Shown in pieces: positions 1 through 5,666 of a stretch of 8,593 nucleotides of DNA. The notes beneath the pieces are model-generated. The model made no database searches and was not told the origin of the DNA. It was given only the letters and a program-made list of their open reading frames with translations. Within the stretch, counting starts at the first letter, position 1. Each line of letters starts with the position of its first letter. Origin of the DNA: Gammaproteobacteria bacterium (lineage in GTDB: Bacteria; Pseudomonadota; Gammaproteobacteria; Thiomicrospirales; Thiomicrospiraceae); assembly GCA_013153955.1 (NCBI GenBank), contig JAADDM010000186.1, forward strand, positions 1 to 8,593, given 5' to 3'. The position numbers and the translations under genes were made by a program.

Positions 1-145
1 GGCAAAAACTGCGCCTGAAAAGCGCAGATGTGTTGTAAAATGAAAGTGGGTTTTGCGGGCAATGAAGCGGGCAGGTGGCAATGAAGCAGGTCAAACCCAG
101 GCTTTTCAAACCGAGGTGCGTTGCGTGGCAAGGTGCGTGTTATCA
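1..145. repeat. Cassette tail duplicated at 1994-2138
   Basis: This stretch aligns without gaps to 1994-2138 at a constant offset of 1993, with about 14 differences by eye (roughly 90% identity). The match continues through the following attC, so 1-220 corresponds to 1994-2213. It is therefore the tail of a cassette homologous to the apparently gene-less cassette at 1584-2207. The only open frame on + is an 18-codon ORF (28-84) without a Shine-Dalgarno sequence. No convincing gene is seen. Confidence 0.85.
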
Positions 146-220
146 CCCTAACCCTGCGTTGAGCGGACTTGCTCGCCTCGCTGCGCTCGGCTACGCAAGC
201 CGCTCACGCTGCTGTTAGGG
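146..220 (+). other. attC recombination site 1 (75 bp)
   Basis: R'' is CCCTAAC (146-152), L'' is GCGTTGAGCGGACTTGC (156-172), L' is GCAAGCCGCTCACGC (195-209) and R' is GTTAGGG (214-220). L'' and L' pair fully except for two extra bases in L'', a T near 159 and an A at 167. Such extrahelical bases are what integron integrases use to recognise the folded bottom strand. The expected crossover is between G214 and T215. Confidence 0.93.
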
Positions 221-1583
221 TGTATGTGGGAGAAGTCAATGCGATTGTGGCATAAGCATGACGTTCGCCAAAACGCTCAACGATTAATACATTTTCTTCT
301 TAGCGAGCACTCTGGCACAGGCTGGTCTATTGACTGGAAAAATGTGGCTGCTTGGGGAGAGCTGGCGTATTCTGCTCAGCCAGTTTTATCGCGTGGAATT
401 GTATTAAGAGTTTTAACCCGAATGGTGGAAGAAAAGGTAGATAGTGTAGAGGCTTTTGAACGAATCTACGAAGATATTCAGCAAAGTAAAGCGAGTATAC
501 CTAATGAACGATGGAGGTATCTTCTCCCATTAGAGATTAGAGTTCCAAAAAGCGATTTGCCGGTACGCTTTCGCATTTTTGAGCATGATTTTTACCTTAT
601 AGCGGCTTCATCTTTTAAAAGATACTTAAAGCCCCAGAATTTACGCGCTCTGCCTTTGGTGCTTTCACGGCGCTGTTCATTTCAAAAAGAAATAAGTCGA
701 TATACTTTTTTCACGGCTTTGGTAGATGCCCCAGATTGGAGGGCAGGTTGGCAGAGGGTAGCACCTGCATTTGATGCTTTCAGAGGAATGCTTAATTTGA
801 GTCTTAGTTTTTATCAACTGCGTCTCACATTTAACACCCCAAGGCCCTGGGGTATCAGACACCCTTGTTGGGGAATGATGATTAGCAGGCATACAGAAGA
901 GCCGTTTTTCTTCATCGGAGAACGAGGAGAGAGCTCCAAAATTATTGAACTATCGGAGGAAGTAGTAAAGGCTCTAAAGAGGAATTTATATTTACTCAAA
1001 AACCGCCCTCCGAAGGGAAGTACGCTTGAACTTATTGCTGACAGTCTTCGGTTGTATTCGCAGGCAATGGACACATCGCTGCCTCATTGGCGCCTTTTGG
1101 GATTTTGGCAATTGGCAGAGTCTATTACTGTGGCAGAGGACGTTGGAGGAGATACGGCAAAGGTGGCTCACCGCTTGTCTTGGCTTGGTTCTAAAATTGG
1201 CTTAGAGGCAAGCGGTTATAGGTATACGTTGCTCGCATTGGGTCAAAAGAGAAATCAGATCGTACATCGAGGTATTGGAGATGTAGACGAAGAAGATATC
1301 AATATCCTAAAGCTCGCTTGTGAAGCTGGCATTCATTGGCTTTTTTCGGTTGTTAAGGATTTGCCAACCGTTCAGCACATAAGGCAATTTTATAGATTCA
1401 AGGACATGGGCAAAAAGCAACGTGAAGTAATAGGAGAAACTCTAAGATTTATCAACTCCCCTACGCCCTAACCCCGCGTGCAGCGGACACGGCTTCGCCG
1501 TGCGCCAACCGTGGTGGCTTCAAGCCAAAAAACTTTCGCCAGCGAAGTTGCTGGACAAACACGCCGCGCCGCTGACGCCATTG
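215..1583 (+). mobile_element. Gene cassette A (HEPN-like protein)
   Basis: The unit runs from the crossover in attC 1 to the crossover in attC 2. It begins TTAGGG and ends with R'' CCCTAAC, its exact complement, as expected for a circle closed at one site. It holds one gene, which fills nearly the whole cassette. There is almost no leader, so transcription probably enters from upstream. Confidence 0.85.
239..1471 (+). CDS. HEPN-like protein (putative RNase, Apea-like C-terminus)
   Basis: The protein has 410 aa from ATG 239. This start is chosen because GGGAG (228-232) lies 6 nt upstream; an in-frame ATG at 224 would add 5 residues but abuts attC 1 with no room for a ribosome site. The last 150 residues look like an Apea-type HEPN domain. 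A helix with FWQLAES comes first (near residue 289-295), then RNQIVH (R338, H343), the Rx4H motif of HEPN ribonucleases (codons 1250-1267), in a LALGQKRNQIVHRG context. The N-terminal 250 residues match no family I recognise and may be a sensor part. HEPN proteins of this kind often act in phage defence, abortive infection or toxin-antitoxin pairs, but the role here is inference. No antitoxin-like partner lies in the cassette. The stop codon TAA (1469-1471) is inside the R'' core of attC 2. Confidence 0.75.
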   Translation: MRLWHKHDVRQNAQRLIHFLLSEHSGTGWSIDWKNVAAWGELAYSAQPVLSRGIVLRVLTRMVEEKVDSVEAFERIYEDIQQSKASIPNERWRYLLPLEIRVPKSDLPVRFRIFEHDFYLIAASSFKRYLKPQNLRALPLVLSRRCSFQKEISRYTFFTALVDAPDWRAGWQRVAPAFDAFRGMLNLSLSFYQLRLTFNTPRPWGIRHPCWGMMISRHTEEPFFFIGERGESSKIIELSEEVVKALKRNLYLLKNRPPKGSTLELIADSLRLYSQAMDTSLPHWRLLGFWQLAESITVAEDVGGDTAKVAHRLSWLGSKIGLEASGYRYTLLALGQKRNQIVHRGIGDVDEEDINILKLACEAGIHWLFSVVKDLPTVQHIRQFYRFKDMGKKQREVIGETLRFINSPTP

Positions 1584-1589
1584 TTAGGG
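1466..1589 (+). other. attC recombination site 2 (124 bp, branched centre)
   Basis: R'' is CCCTAAC (1466-1472), L'' is GCGTGCAGCGG (1476-1486), L' is CCGCTGACGC (1569-1578) and R' is GTTAGGG (1583-1589). L'' has one extra G relative to L'. The centre is unlike the other sites and contains three small hairpins: CACGGCTTCGCCGTG (1488-1502), TGGCTTCAAGCCA (1515-1527) and AACTTTCGCCAGCGAAGTT (1531-1549). It belongs to a different attC subtype, which suggests cassette A came from another integron pool. Confidence 0.88.
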
Positions 1590-2207
1590 TTCGTTTGCAG
1601 GAAAAAGAGTGGCGGCGTGTTTTGAATTGTTGAGAGCGGGCAAGGGGAGGTGTGTAGGCGCAGGTGTTTTTGGAAGTGGGAAGGCGCGTGTGAGCACCGC
1701 GCAGGCTGGTGAGTGAAAGCGAGCGTTGAACCGCAAGCCGCGCACAAAACACAGGCAGGCTGGCACATTCCAAGATGAGCGCGAAATGAAGGCTCTACCG
1801 GCAAAGCGTCCGTGGCGTGGCAAGTTGTGTTTTCGACGACGTGTTTTTGCAAACGCTGGTGTGAGCGTATGGGCGAGGCGTGGGTGAAACTTTGTCCGGT
1901 TGAGTGCGAGGCGCAGGCGGTTTGGCGTGGTTGAGGACAGCCGAAGTTGGTTTGCGGTGGTTGTGAAGTGAGCAAACTGAAGTCAGTCTTTACGGCGAAA
2001 ACTACGCCTGAAAAGCGCAGATGTGTTGTAAAATGAAAGTGGGTTTTGCGGGCAACGAAGCAAGCACGCGACAATGAGGCGGGTCAAACCCAGGCTTTTC
2101 AAACTGAGGTGCGTTGCGTGGCAAGGTGCGGGCTTTCACCCTAACCCTGCGTTGAGCGGACTTGCTCGCCTCGCTGCGCTTGGCTACGCAAGCCGCTCAC
2201 GCTCTTG
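1584..2207 (+). mobile_element. Gene cassette B with no convincing gene
   Basis: This is a complete cassette: it begins TTAGGG, ends with R'' CCCTAAC and is closed by attC 3. About 550 bp between the sites hold no + strand ORF of useful length. The + strand is markedly rich in G and T. A 184-codon minus-strand frame (1520-2074) runs through attC 2, would begin with TTG, and is C/A-rich with a Thr/His/Ser/Pro composition. In the region shared with 1-81, eight substitutions fall evenly over its codon positions (3, 2 and 3 for positions 1, 2 and 3), so protein selection in that frame is not supported. The cassette may carry a non-coding RNA, a promoter, or a decayed gene. Its tail exists in a second copy at the window start. 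Confidence 0.75.
1994..2138. repeat. Second copy of the cassette tail at 1-145
   Basis: It aligns without gaps to 1-145 with about 14 differences, and the identity continues through attC 3. The most conserved block covers about 2005-2055, with no differences; changes cluster at about 2056-2083 and just before the attC. Conservation without a shared protein frame points to a cassette duplication or to a conserved nucleic-acid element. Confidence 0.85.
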
Positions 2208-2213
2208 TTGGGG
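2139..2213 (+). other. attC recombination site 3 (75 bp)
   Basis: R'' is CCCTAAC (2139-2145), L'' is GCGTTGAGCGGACTTGC (2149-2165), L' is GCAAGCCGCTCACGC (2188-2202) and R' is GTTGGGG (2207-2213). It is almost identical to attC 1 apart from one change in the centre and changes near R'. R' departs from the GTTRRRY consensus only at its last base. Confidence 0.92.
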
Positions 2214-2254
2214 TTAGTTTGTGGAAGGGAAATCTGGATTTGTAAGCACTCGAT

Positions 2255-2277
2255 TTTGTGCTAACTGCAGGCACAAA
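2255..2277. promoter_or_regulatory. Inverted repeat in the leader of cassette C
   Basis: TTTGTGC (2255-2261) and GCACAAA (2271-2277) are perfect complements around a 9-nt spacer. The site lies about 90 bp upstream of the zinc-ribbon gene and could be an operator or a small RNA hairpin. A TTGAAA follows at 2282, but no well-spaced -10 box was found. Confidence 0.3.
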
Positions 2278-2311
2278 CCTTTTGAAATCTCGTATTTCTC
2301 TTATTCTGTGC

Positions 2312-2340
2312 CCCTCCAGAAAGCAAGCGGTGTGGGAGGG
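2312..2340 (+). other. CCCTCC/GGAGGG stem upstream of the zinc-ribbon gene
   Basis: CCCTCC (2312-2317) can pair with GGAGGG (2335-2340) across a 17-nt loop. The stem ends 15 nt before the Shine-Dalgarno GGAG at 2356 and has no following T-run. A role in translation control is possible but not shown. Confidence 0.25.
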
Positions 2341-2366
2341 AGAAACATGATTCTTGGAGTGTAGTG

Positions 2367-3032
2367 ATGAAGTTTTGTCCTTATTGTGGCGCGAAGTTGT
2401 CTTCTCATAGTCGTTTTTGTGTTGAATGCGGTATTAATCTTGCTATCACAAGTGAAGAATTTCCTTTTGATGAACGCGTTACGGGGAGCAATGTAACAGT
2501 TGGTGATGTTGGGATTTTGAGAGGCAATATAAACGCTTCCACTCATATTGATTCTTGGACTAACATCACTGGCGATGTTAATATCCATATGGGGGTACAG
2601 GAACCATCTGCACAAGAAATTTTCGAAAAAGCCTTGACAGCATTACGTCTCAAAAACTATTCTTTGGCTGTACAACTTTTTAGACAATATACAGCTAAAA
2701 ATCTTATTGATGCAGATGGCTATTATTACCTTGCATTAGCTACTTTACAAGGCAATCGTCCTAAACTGGCTCGATTGAGCACAATTCGTACTATTGAAGG
2801 TTATTTGCAGAGTGCGACGGCTATAAATAAATCGTGCTCTCATGCATTTTTGCTTTGGGCCATTGTTAAGCAGGATTATTTTATAGCCAACGGCATAGCA
2901 GTTACACCACCTCCTATTTCGGAGTTGATTTCTCGTGGGCGTGTTATTGAGGTGAAGCACGCACGAGAAATCATCATGCATGTTCATGCCCCCAGAAACG
3001 AAATTTGGGAATGGCTTCGCGCGAATTTGTGA
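2367..3032 (+). CDS. Zinc-ribbon protein with beta-repeat segment and TPR-like helices
   Basis: The protein has 221 aa from ATG 2367, with GGAG (2356-2359) 7 nt upstream; the GTG directly before it is too close to that site. Residues 4-21 form a zinc ribbon with pairs C4-x2-C7 and C18-x2-C21, in a FCPYCGAKL context. Residues about 36-75 hold short repeats of the type V.VGDVGILRGNIN and TNITGDVNIH, likely a small beta structure. From about residue 80 the sequence is helical and resembles tetratricopeptide repeats (FEKALTALRLKNYSLAVQLF, then YYYLALATLQG). No catalytic motif is seen, so an adaptor or regulatory role is more likely than an enzyme. It is cytoplasmic, with no signal peptide or membrane segment. 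It shares its cassette with the membrane-protein gene 91 bp downstream and probably its transcript. The family and function are not recognised. Confidence 0.75.
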   Translation: MKFCPYCGAKLSSHSRFCVECGINLAITSEEFPFDERVTGSNVTVGDVGILRGNINASTHIDSWTNITGDVNIHMGVQEPSAQEIFEKALTALRLKNYSLAVQLFRQYTAKNLIDADGYYYLALATLQGNRPKLARLSTIRTIEGYLQSATAINKSCSHAFLLWAIVKQDYFIANGIAVTPPPISELISRGRVIEVKHAREIIMHVHAPRNEIWEWLRANL

Positions 3033-3123
3033 GGAGGTTTATTGAAAGTAAAAAAATAACAATTATTATTTGTTTGGGACTTGTTATATTAATGTTATGT
3101 TAAACAATAAAAAGGAGTATAAA

Positions 3124-3966
3124 ATGACTTCAGAACAAAGATCTACCGCTTTAAAAAAATATTTTCTCCCTACTCCCCCAAAACCAAAACACGCTGCTCA
3201 GATATTTTGGATGATTGTAGGAGGACTGCTTCTTTTGGGTAGTTTTGCAAGTGGATTGATGACGGTTGTAGAAGATGTAGATGGAGGTGTTTTATGTTGT
3301 AGCGGAATAGCATTTTTTGTGGGTGGGGGAATATTTCTGACAAATCTCATCTCTTTTTATACTACTGAATCAAAGTATAGAGCTGAGTATCGTAAGGCGG
3401 AACCTAAGCCGTCAGATGAGCAAGTCGATAGTTGGTTTGCTCAAGATAAACAATACATTATTAAAGATGCCATAAGGAAATTAGACCTTGAAGAAGAACA
3501 AATTGTAAATATAGATGCTCCTTTAGTTGTTGTGGGGCCTCAAAGCTTGGCAAAATTTAAAATTGGTAAAGACGGGATAATTCGGTTTTCGGCTTATGAG
3601 ATTGTTGTAATTTATCTTACAAATTATCATTTAGGAGCATATAGCTGCGAATGGGACTTTGTGCGGAGTCGTGTTATAAATGAGCAGACACAAGAATATC
3701 ATTATACAGATGTGGTTTCTGTGGCTACCCTAACTTCTAACTCTAATTTCAGTTTAGTAACACCTGACGGCAAAGAACATCCCATTAAAAGGCATCAGCA
3801 ATTTTCTCTTTCTGTGGCTAGTGGTGAGAGTATCAAGATAACAGTCAATTTTCCAGAGGTGGAAAAGATATTTAAAGAGGGTAAGCTGCAACCTACGGGT
3901 GCTGACAGGGCCATCCAAGTTCTTCGGAGTATGTTGAGAGAGAAGAAGGGTGGAAGTCGAATGTGA
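3124..3966 (+). CDS. Two-helix membrane protein with possible PH-like cytoplasmic domain
   Basis: The protein has 280 aa from ATG 3124, chosen because AAGGAG (3112-3117) sits 6 nt upstream; an in-frame TTG at 3070 would add 18 residues but has no ribosome site. A short basic, proline-rich N-terminus leads to two membrane helices at about residues 26-49 and 54-77, separated by an acidic turn (EDVDG). The rest is soluble. Residues about 150-242 show alternating beta strands (VVIYLTNYHLGAY, then YHYTDVVSVATL, FSLVTPDGK, ESIKITVNF), which resembles a bacterial PH-like fold; this is inference from pattern only. The C-terminus is a basic helix. Gene spacing and the shared cassette suggest partnership with the zinc-ribbon protein. 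The coding sequence is AT-rich compared with cassettes B and E. The function is unknown. Confidence 0.72.
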   Translation: MTSEQRSTALKKYFLPTPPKPKHAAQIFWMIVGGLLLLGSFASGLMTVVEDVDGGVLCCSGIAFFVGGGIFLTNLISFYTTESKYRAEYRKAEPKPSDEQVDSWFAQDKQYIIKDAIRKLDLEEEQIVNIDAPLVVVGPQSLAKFKIGKDGIIRFSAYEIVVIYLTNYHLGAYSCEWDFVRSRVINEQTQEYHYTDVVSVATLTSNSNFSLVTPDGKEHPIKRHQQFSLSVASGESIKITVNFPEVEKIFKEGKLQPTGADRAIQVLRSMLREKKGGSRM

Positions 3967-4059
3967 TTATGTATGGAATCTAACCATATTAGACATGGGT
4001 GGAGCCTCAGTAGATTAAATAACTTACCAACTCCGCAAGTGGCAAAATGCGGGTTTTTA

Positions 4060-4134
4060 CCCTAACCCTGCGTTGAGCGAACTTGCTCGCCTCGCTGCGC
4101 TCGGCATCGCAAGCCGCTCACGCTGCCGTTGGGC
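4060..4134 (+). other. attC recombination site 4 (75 bp)
   Basis: R'' is CCCTAAC (4060-4066), L'' is GCGTTGAGCGAACTTGC (4070-4086), L' is GCAAGCCGCTCACGC (4109-4123) and R' is GTTGGGC (4128-4134). L'' carries one G-to-A change compared with the other sites. R'' and R' do not fully match each other; R' matches the R'' of the next site instead, because it belongs to cassette D. Confidence 0.92.
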
Positions 4135-4150
4135 TGACAAGATTTTTAGT

Positions 4151-4176
4151 TTGGAGTGTTGAGTGTAGTGTAAAAT
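4151..4176 (+). promoter_or_regulatory. Weak promoter candidate in the leader of cassette D
   Basis: TAAAAT (4171-4176) is a good -10 box. TTGGAG (4151-4156) could be the -35 box, but the spacing is only 14 bp. The leader is AT-rich and no other candidate is better. Support is weak. Confidence 0.25.
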
Positions 4177-4206
4177 AGAGTAAATCAAAGATAGGATAAA
4201 TTAAAG

Positions 4207-4226
4207 CATTTCAAACCATTTCAAAC
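4207..4226 (+). repeat. Tandem 10-bp repeat directly upstream of the ribosome site
   Basis: CATTTCAAAC occurs twice without a gap (4207-4216 and 4217-4226), and ATTTAAGGAGG follows. The repeat lies 20 bp before the start codon of the nuclease-like gene, so a regulatory role is possible. Confidence 0.5.
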
Positions 4227-4246
4227 ATTTAAGGAGGATTTTTTAT

Positions 4247-4648
4247 ATGATTAGAGAAAAGTGGCACGATCGAATTATTAGTGAACTTGCGGCTCATTTA
4301 GTTTCATTGGAGCCTTGGGTGACCATCCATATACACAAGGGCAACGCGAGAGGATCTGATATTGTAGTAGAGGTTACAAAAGGACTTAATAAAGGGCGGA
4401 AAATCAATATAGAAGTTCAGCAATTTGATTCGGGGCAGCCTTGGCGTCAACAGACAATACCTTCGTGGGAAAATCGGCATGATTTTTTAACCATTGTGGT
4501 GTTTCCGATGCCGGCTTTAGAAAGAGTTCGCTCACGAATTCCAAAAGTTGAAGCATATCAGTTCTTTGCAAGAGACGATGTGTTTCTTTTCTCTGATTCT
4601 CAAATTTCAGAGATCCTTGCGTTAATAATGATATATATTTTGAGATAA
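4247..4648 (+). CDS. Small PD-(D/E)XK nuclease-like protein with ExQ variant
   Basis: The protein has 133 aa. ATG 4247 follows AGGAGG (4232-4237) at 9 nt. The order is an N-terminal helix (WHDRIISELAAHL), a strand, then RGSDIVVEV with D38, a basic turn, and INIEVQ with E56 and Q58, followed by a further strand (FLTIVVFP). This matches the core of the PD-(D/E)XK nuclease fold, with Gln in place of the usual Lys. An ExQ form is known in BglII and in CoiA-like proteins. The protein is short for a full restriction enzyme and has no methylase partner. It could be a small nuclease, a decayed one, or a DNA-binding relative. It has no signal peptide. The assignment is from motif order only and is tentative. 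Confidence 0.65.
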   Translation: MIREKWHDRIISELAAHLVSLEPWVTIHIHKGNARGSDIVVEVTKGLNKGRKINIEVQQFDSGQPWRQQTIPSWENRHDFLTIVVFPMPALERVRSRIPKVEAYQFFARDDVFLFSDSQISEILALIMIYILR

Positions 4649-4676
4649 AGATAAGAGAGTGAGCTTTCAGACGTGT

Positions 4677-4714
4677 AGATCTTCCCCTCTCAGGGGGCAG
4701 AGAGAGGAAGGTCT
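4677..4714 (+). other. Strong stem-loop after the nuclease-like gene
   Basis: AGATCTTCCCCTCTC (4677-4691) pairs with GAGAGAGGAAGGTCT (4700-4714), with 14 of 15 pairs including one G-T, around an 8-nt loop containing GGGGG. It begins 28 bp after the stop codon. There is no T-run behind it, so it is not a classical intrinsic terminator. It may protect the 3' end of the transcript or be a remnant of another element. Confidence 0.55.
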
Positions 4715-4805
4715 AGCCTCTTATTCTCTCCTTATGGTTTCTTTGTTTCATGAAGAGAGGAAAGATTTCTCTTGAGAGCATCAACGCTGCCAAGAAACGT
4801 TCTTA

Positions 4806-4883
4806 GCCCAACCCTGCGTTGAGCGGACTTGCTCGCCTCGCTACGCTCGCTTGACTCGCAAGCCGCTGACGCTATCGTTGGGC
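4806..4883 (+). other. attC recombination site 5 (78 bp)
   Basis: R'' is GCCCAAC (4806-4812), L'' is GCGTTGAGCGGACTTGC (4816-4832), L' is GCAAGCCGCTGACGC (4858-4872) and R' is GTTGGGC (4877-4883). L' has CTGACGC where the other sites have CTCACGC, which adds one mismatch to the stem. The centre is 3 bp longer. Confidence 0.92.
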
Positions 4884-4919
4884 AGCAAGCAAGAATGCGC
4901 GCAGGCCAGGAGCAGTCGA

Positions 4920-5666
4920 ATGAGGCTGAAACTCCAAATGTTTTGTTTATTTCTTTTTCTCCTATCTACGACCGCCTGTGTTGGAGGTGGCCCTGGAGCC
5001 CCCACGTCTACCTCCTCTACCCTAGCGACGCTGACCACCTCGCCGCCTACATCTTTAGCCTCTCCGGGGCCTGCGTTGACGCCCACCCTCGCGCTTGCTG
5101 TGACAGCGATCCCCACTGTGGCTGTCTCAGAGACCGCCACTCCCAGTCCTTCCCCGACGCCAGATTTGTGTTCTCCCGCTTTGTGGGAAAAGACAGAGAT
5201 TTACGTCCTTTCATGGGATTTATTTGATACCTTGCGTCCTGGAGGGCCGCGCACTTTTGACCGTATTCTGGTGGAGAGGAATCCGGCCTGGGCCGAATTT
5301 CGGCAGGAAGTTGAAGGAGCGGGTCTCTGGACGGCGGGGCAAATCTTTTCCTCTTTTGCGTGGGGATACGAATTGGGCACGGGGATCAATCCGGCGGTGA
5401 TTCTGGTCACATATGGAGTGGCCTACGATTGGGCTTTGCCTCCAGATGGTGACTTGGCCTCTCGGGTGGATGCCATACGCGAGGACCTATATCAGGCTCA
5501 TTTAGAGTGGTTTCTAGGCCGCGTGGACCGTACTCGCTATCCCGGGATCACCAATGGTCCCACTTATGCTTTGTATCGTTTCTTCCAGGGCGACTTGCAT
5601 AAACTGGAGGTATGGTGCCGCACTTTTGTGGAGGTGTATGGTATATGGCCTGTAGAAACCTCTTAG
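4920..5666 (+). CDS. Lipoprotein with Thr/Pro-rich spacer and unrecognised globular domain
   Basis: The protein has 248 aa from ATG 4920, with AGGAG (4908-4912) 7 nt upstream. An in-frame start at 4851 lies inside attC 5 and is rejected. Residues 1-20 form a lipoprotein signal (MRLKLQMF, then a hydrophobic core, then STTAC with Cys20 as the lipidated residue; T at -3 is a weak fit). Residues about 24-82 are a Ser/Thr/Pro/Ala-rich spacer, common in Chloroflexota surface proteins. Residues about 84-248 are a compact domain rich in aromatic residues, with GTGINPAVILVTYGVAYDW and YALYRFFQGDLHKLEVWC. The INPA.IL pattern recalls helical lysozyme-like domains of cell-wall proteins, but no catalytic Glu can be placed, so the enzyme role is open. 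The gene is clearly GC-richer than its neighbours. Confidence 0.75.
   Translation: MRLKLQMFCLFLFLLSTTACVGGGPGAPTSTSSTLATLTTSPPTSLASPGPALTPTLALAVTAIPTVAVSETATPSPSPTPDLCSPALWEKTEIYVLSWDLFDTLRPGGPRTFDRILVERNPAWAEFRQEVEGAGLWTAGQIFSSFAWGYELGTGINPAVILVTYGVAYDWALPPDGDLASRVDAIREDLYQAHLEWFLGRVDRTRYPGITNGPTYALYRFFQGDLHKLEVWCRTFVEVYGIWPVETS

Larger units (their letters stand above)
2208..4128 (+). mobile_element. Gene cassette C (two-gene cassette)
   Basis: The unit begins TTGGGG and ends with R'' CCCTAAC at attC 4. These are complementary except at one position, which could still pair as G-T. It carries two genes in tandem (2367-3032 and 3124-3966). No attC lies between them, so they move together. 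Two-gene cassettes are a minority in integrons, which suggests the products work together. The 150-bp leader holds an inverted repeat and a GC-rich hairpin. The 93 bp after the second gene hold nothing I can identify. Confidence 0.82.
4129..4877 (+). mobile_element. Gene cassette D (nuclease-like protein)
   Basis: The unit begins TTGGGC and ends with R'' GCCCAAC at attC 5, an exact complement. It has a 112-bp AT-rich leader, one gene (4247-4648), and about 157 bp after the gene that contain a strong stem-loop and no ORF. The long leader suggests the cassette may carry its own promoter. Confidence 0.85.

Noticed and set aside
28..84. 18-codon + strand ORF (MCCKMKVGFAGNEAGRWQ), also present at 2021-2077
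   Set aside because: Both copies keep start and stop, but there is no Shine-Dalgarno sequence, the last codons differ by non-synonymous changes, and the preceding non-coding bases are equally conserved.
1520..2074. Long minus-strand ORF (184 codons) across cassette B and attC 2
   Set aside because: It would start with TTG, runs through a recombination site, has biased low-complexity composition, and differences to the copy at 1-81 fall evenly over its codon positions.
2282..2307. Promoter before the zinc-ribbon gene (TTGAAA / TATTCT)
   Set aside because: The spacing is only 14 bp and the -10 box is poor.
3062..3090. Promoter between the two genes of cassette C (TATATT at 3085-3090)
   Set aside because: The -10-like box is good but no -35 box lies at a usable distance, and AT-rich DNA makes such boxes common.
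4665..4690. TTCAGACGTGT followed by a TCTTCC, resembling a sequencing-adapter end
   Set aside because: The match is broken after 11 bases and the later part belongs to a genomic stem-loop; chance is the simpler explanation, though raw reads could settle it.
4829..5227. + strand ORF overlapping attC 5 and the lipoprotein gene
   Set aside because: It is another frame of the GC-rich lipoprotein gene; the latter has a ribosome site, a signal peptide and a lipobox.
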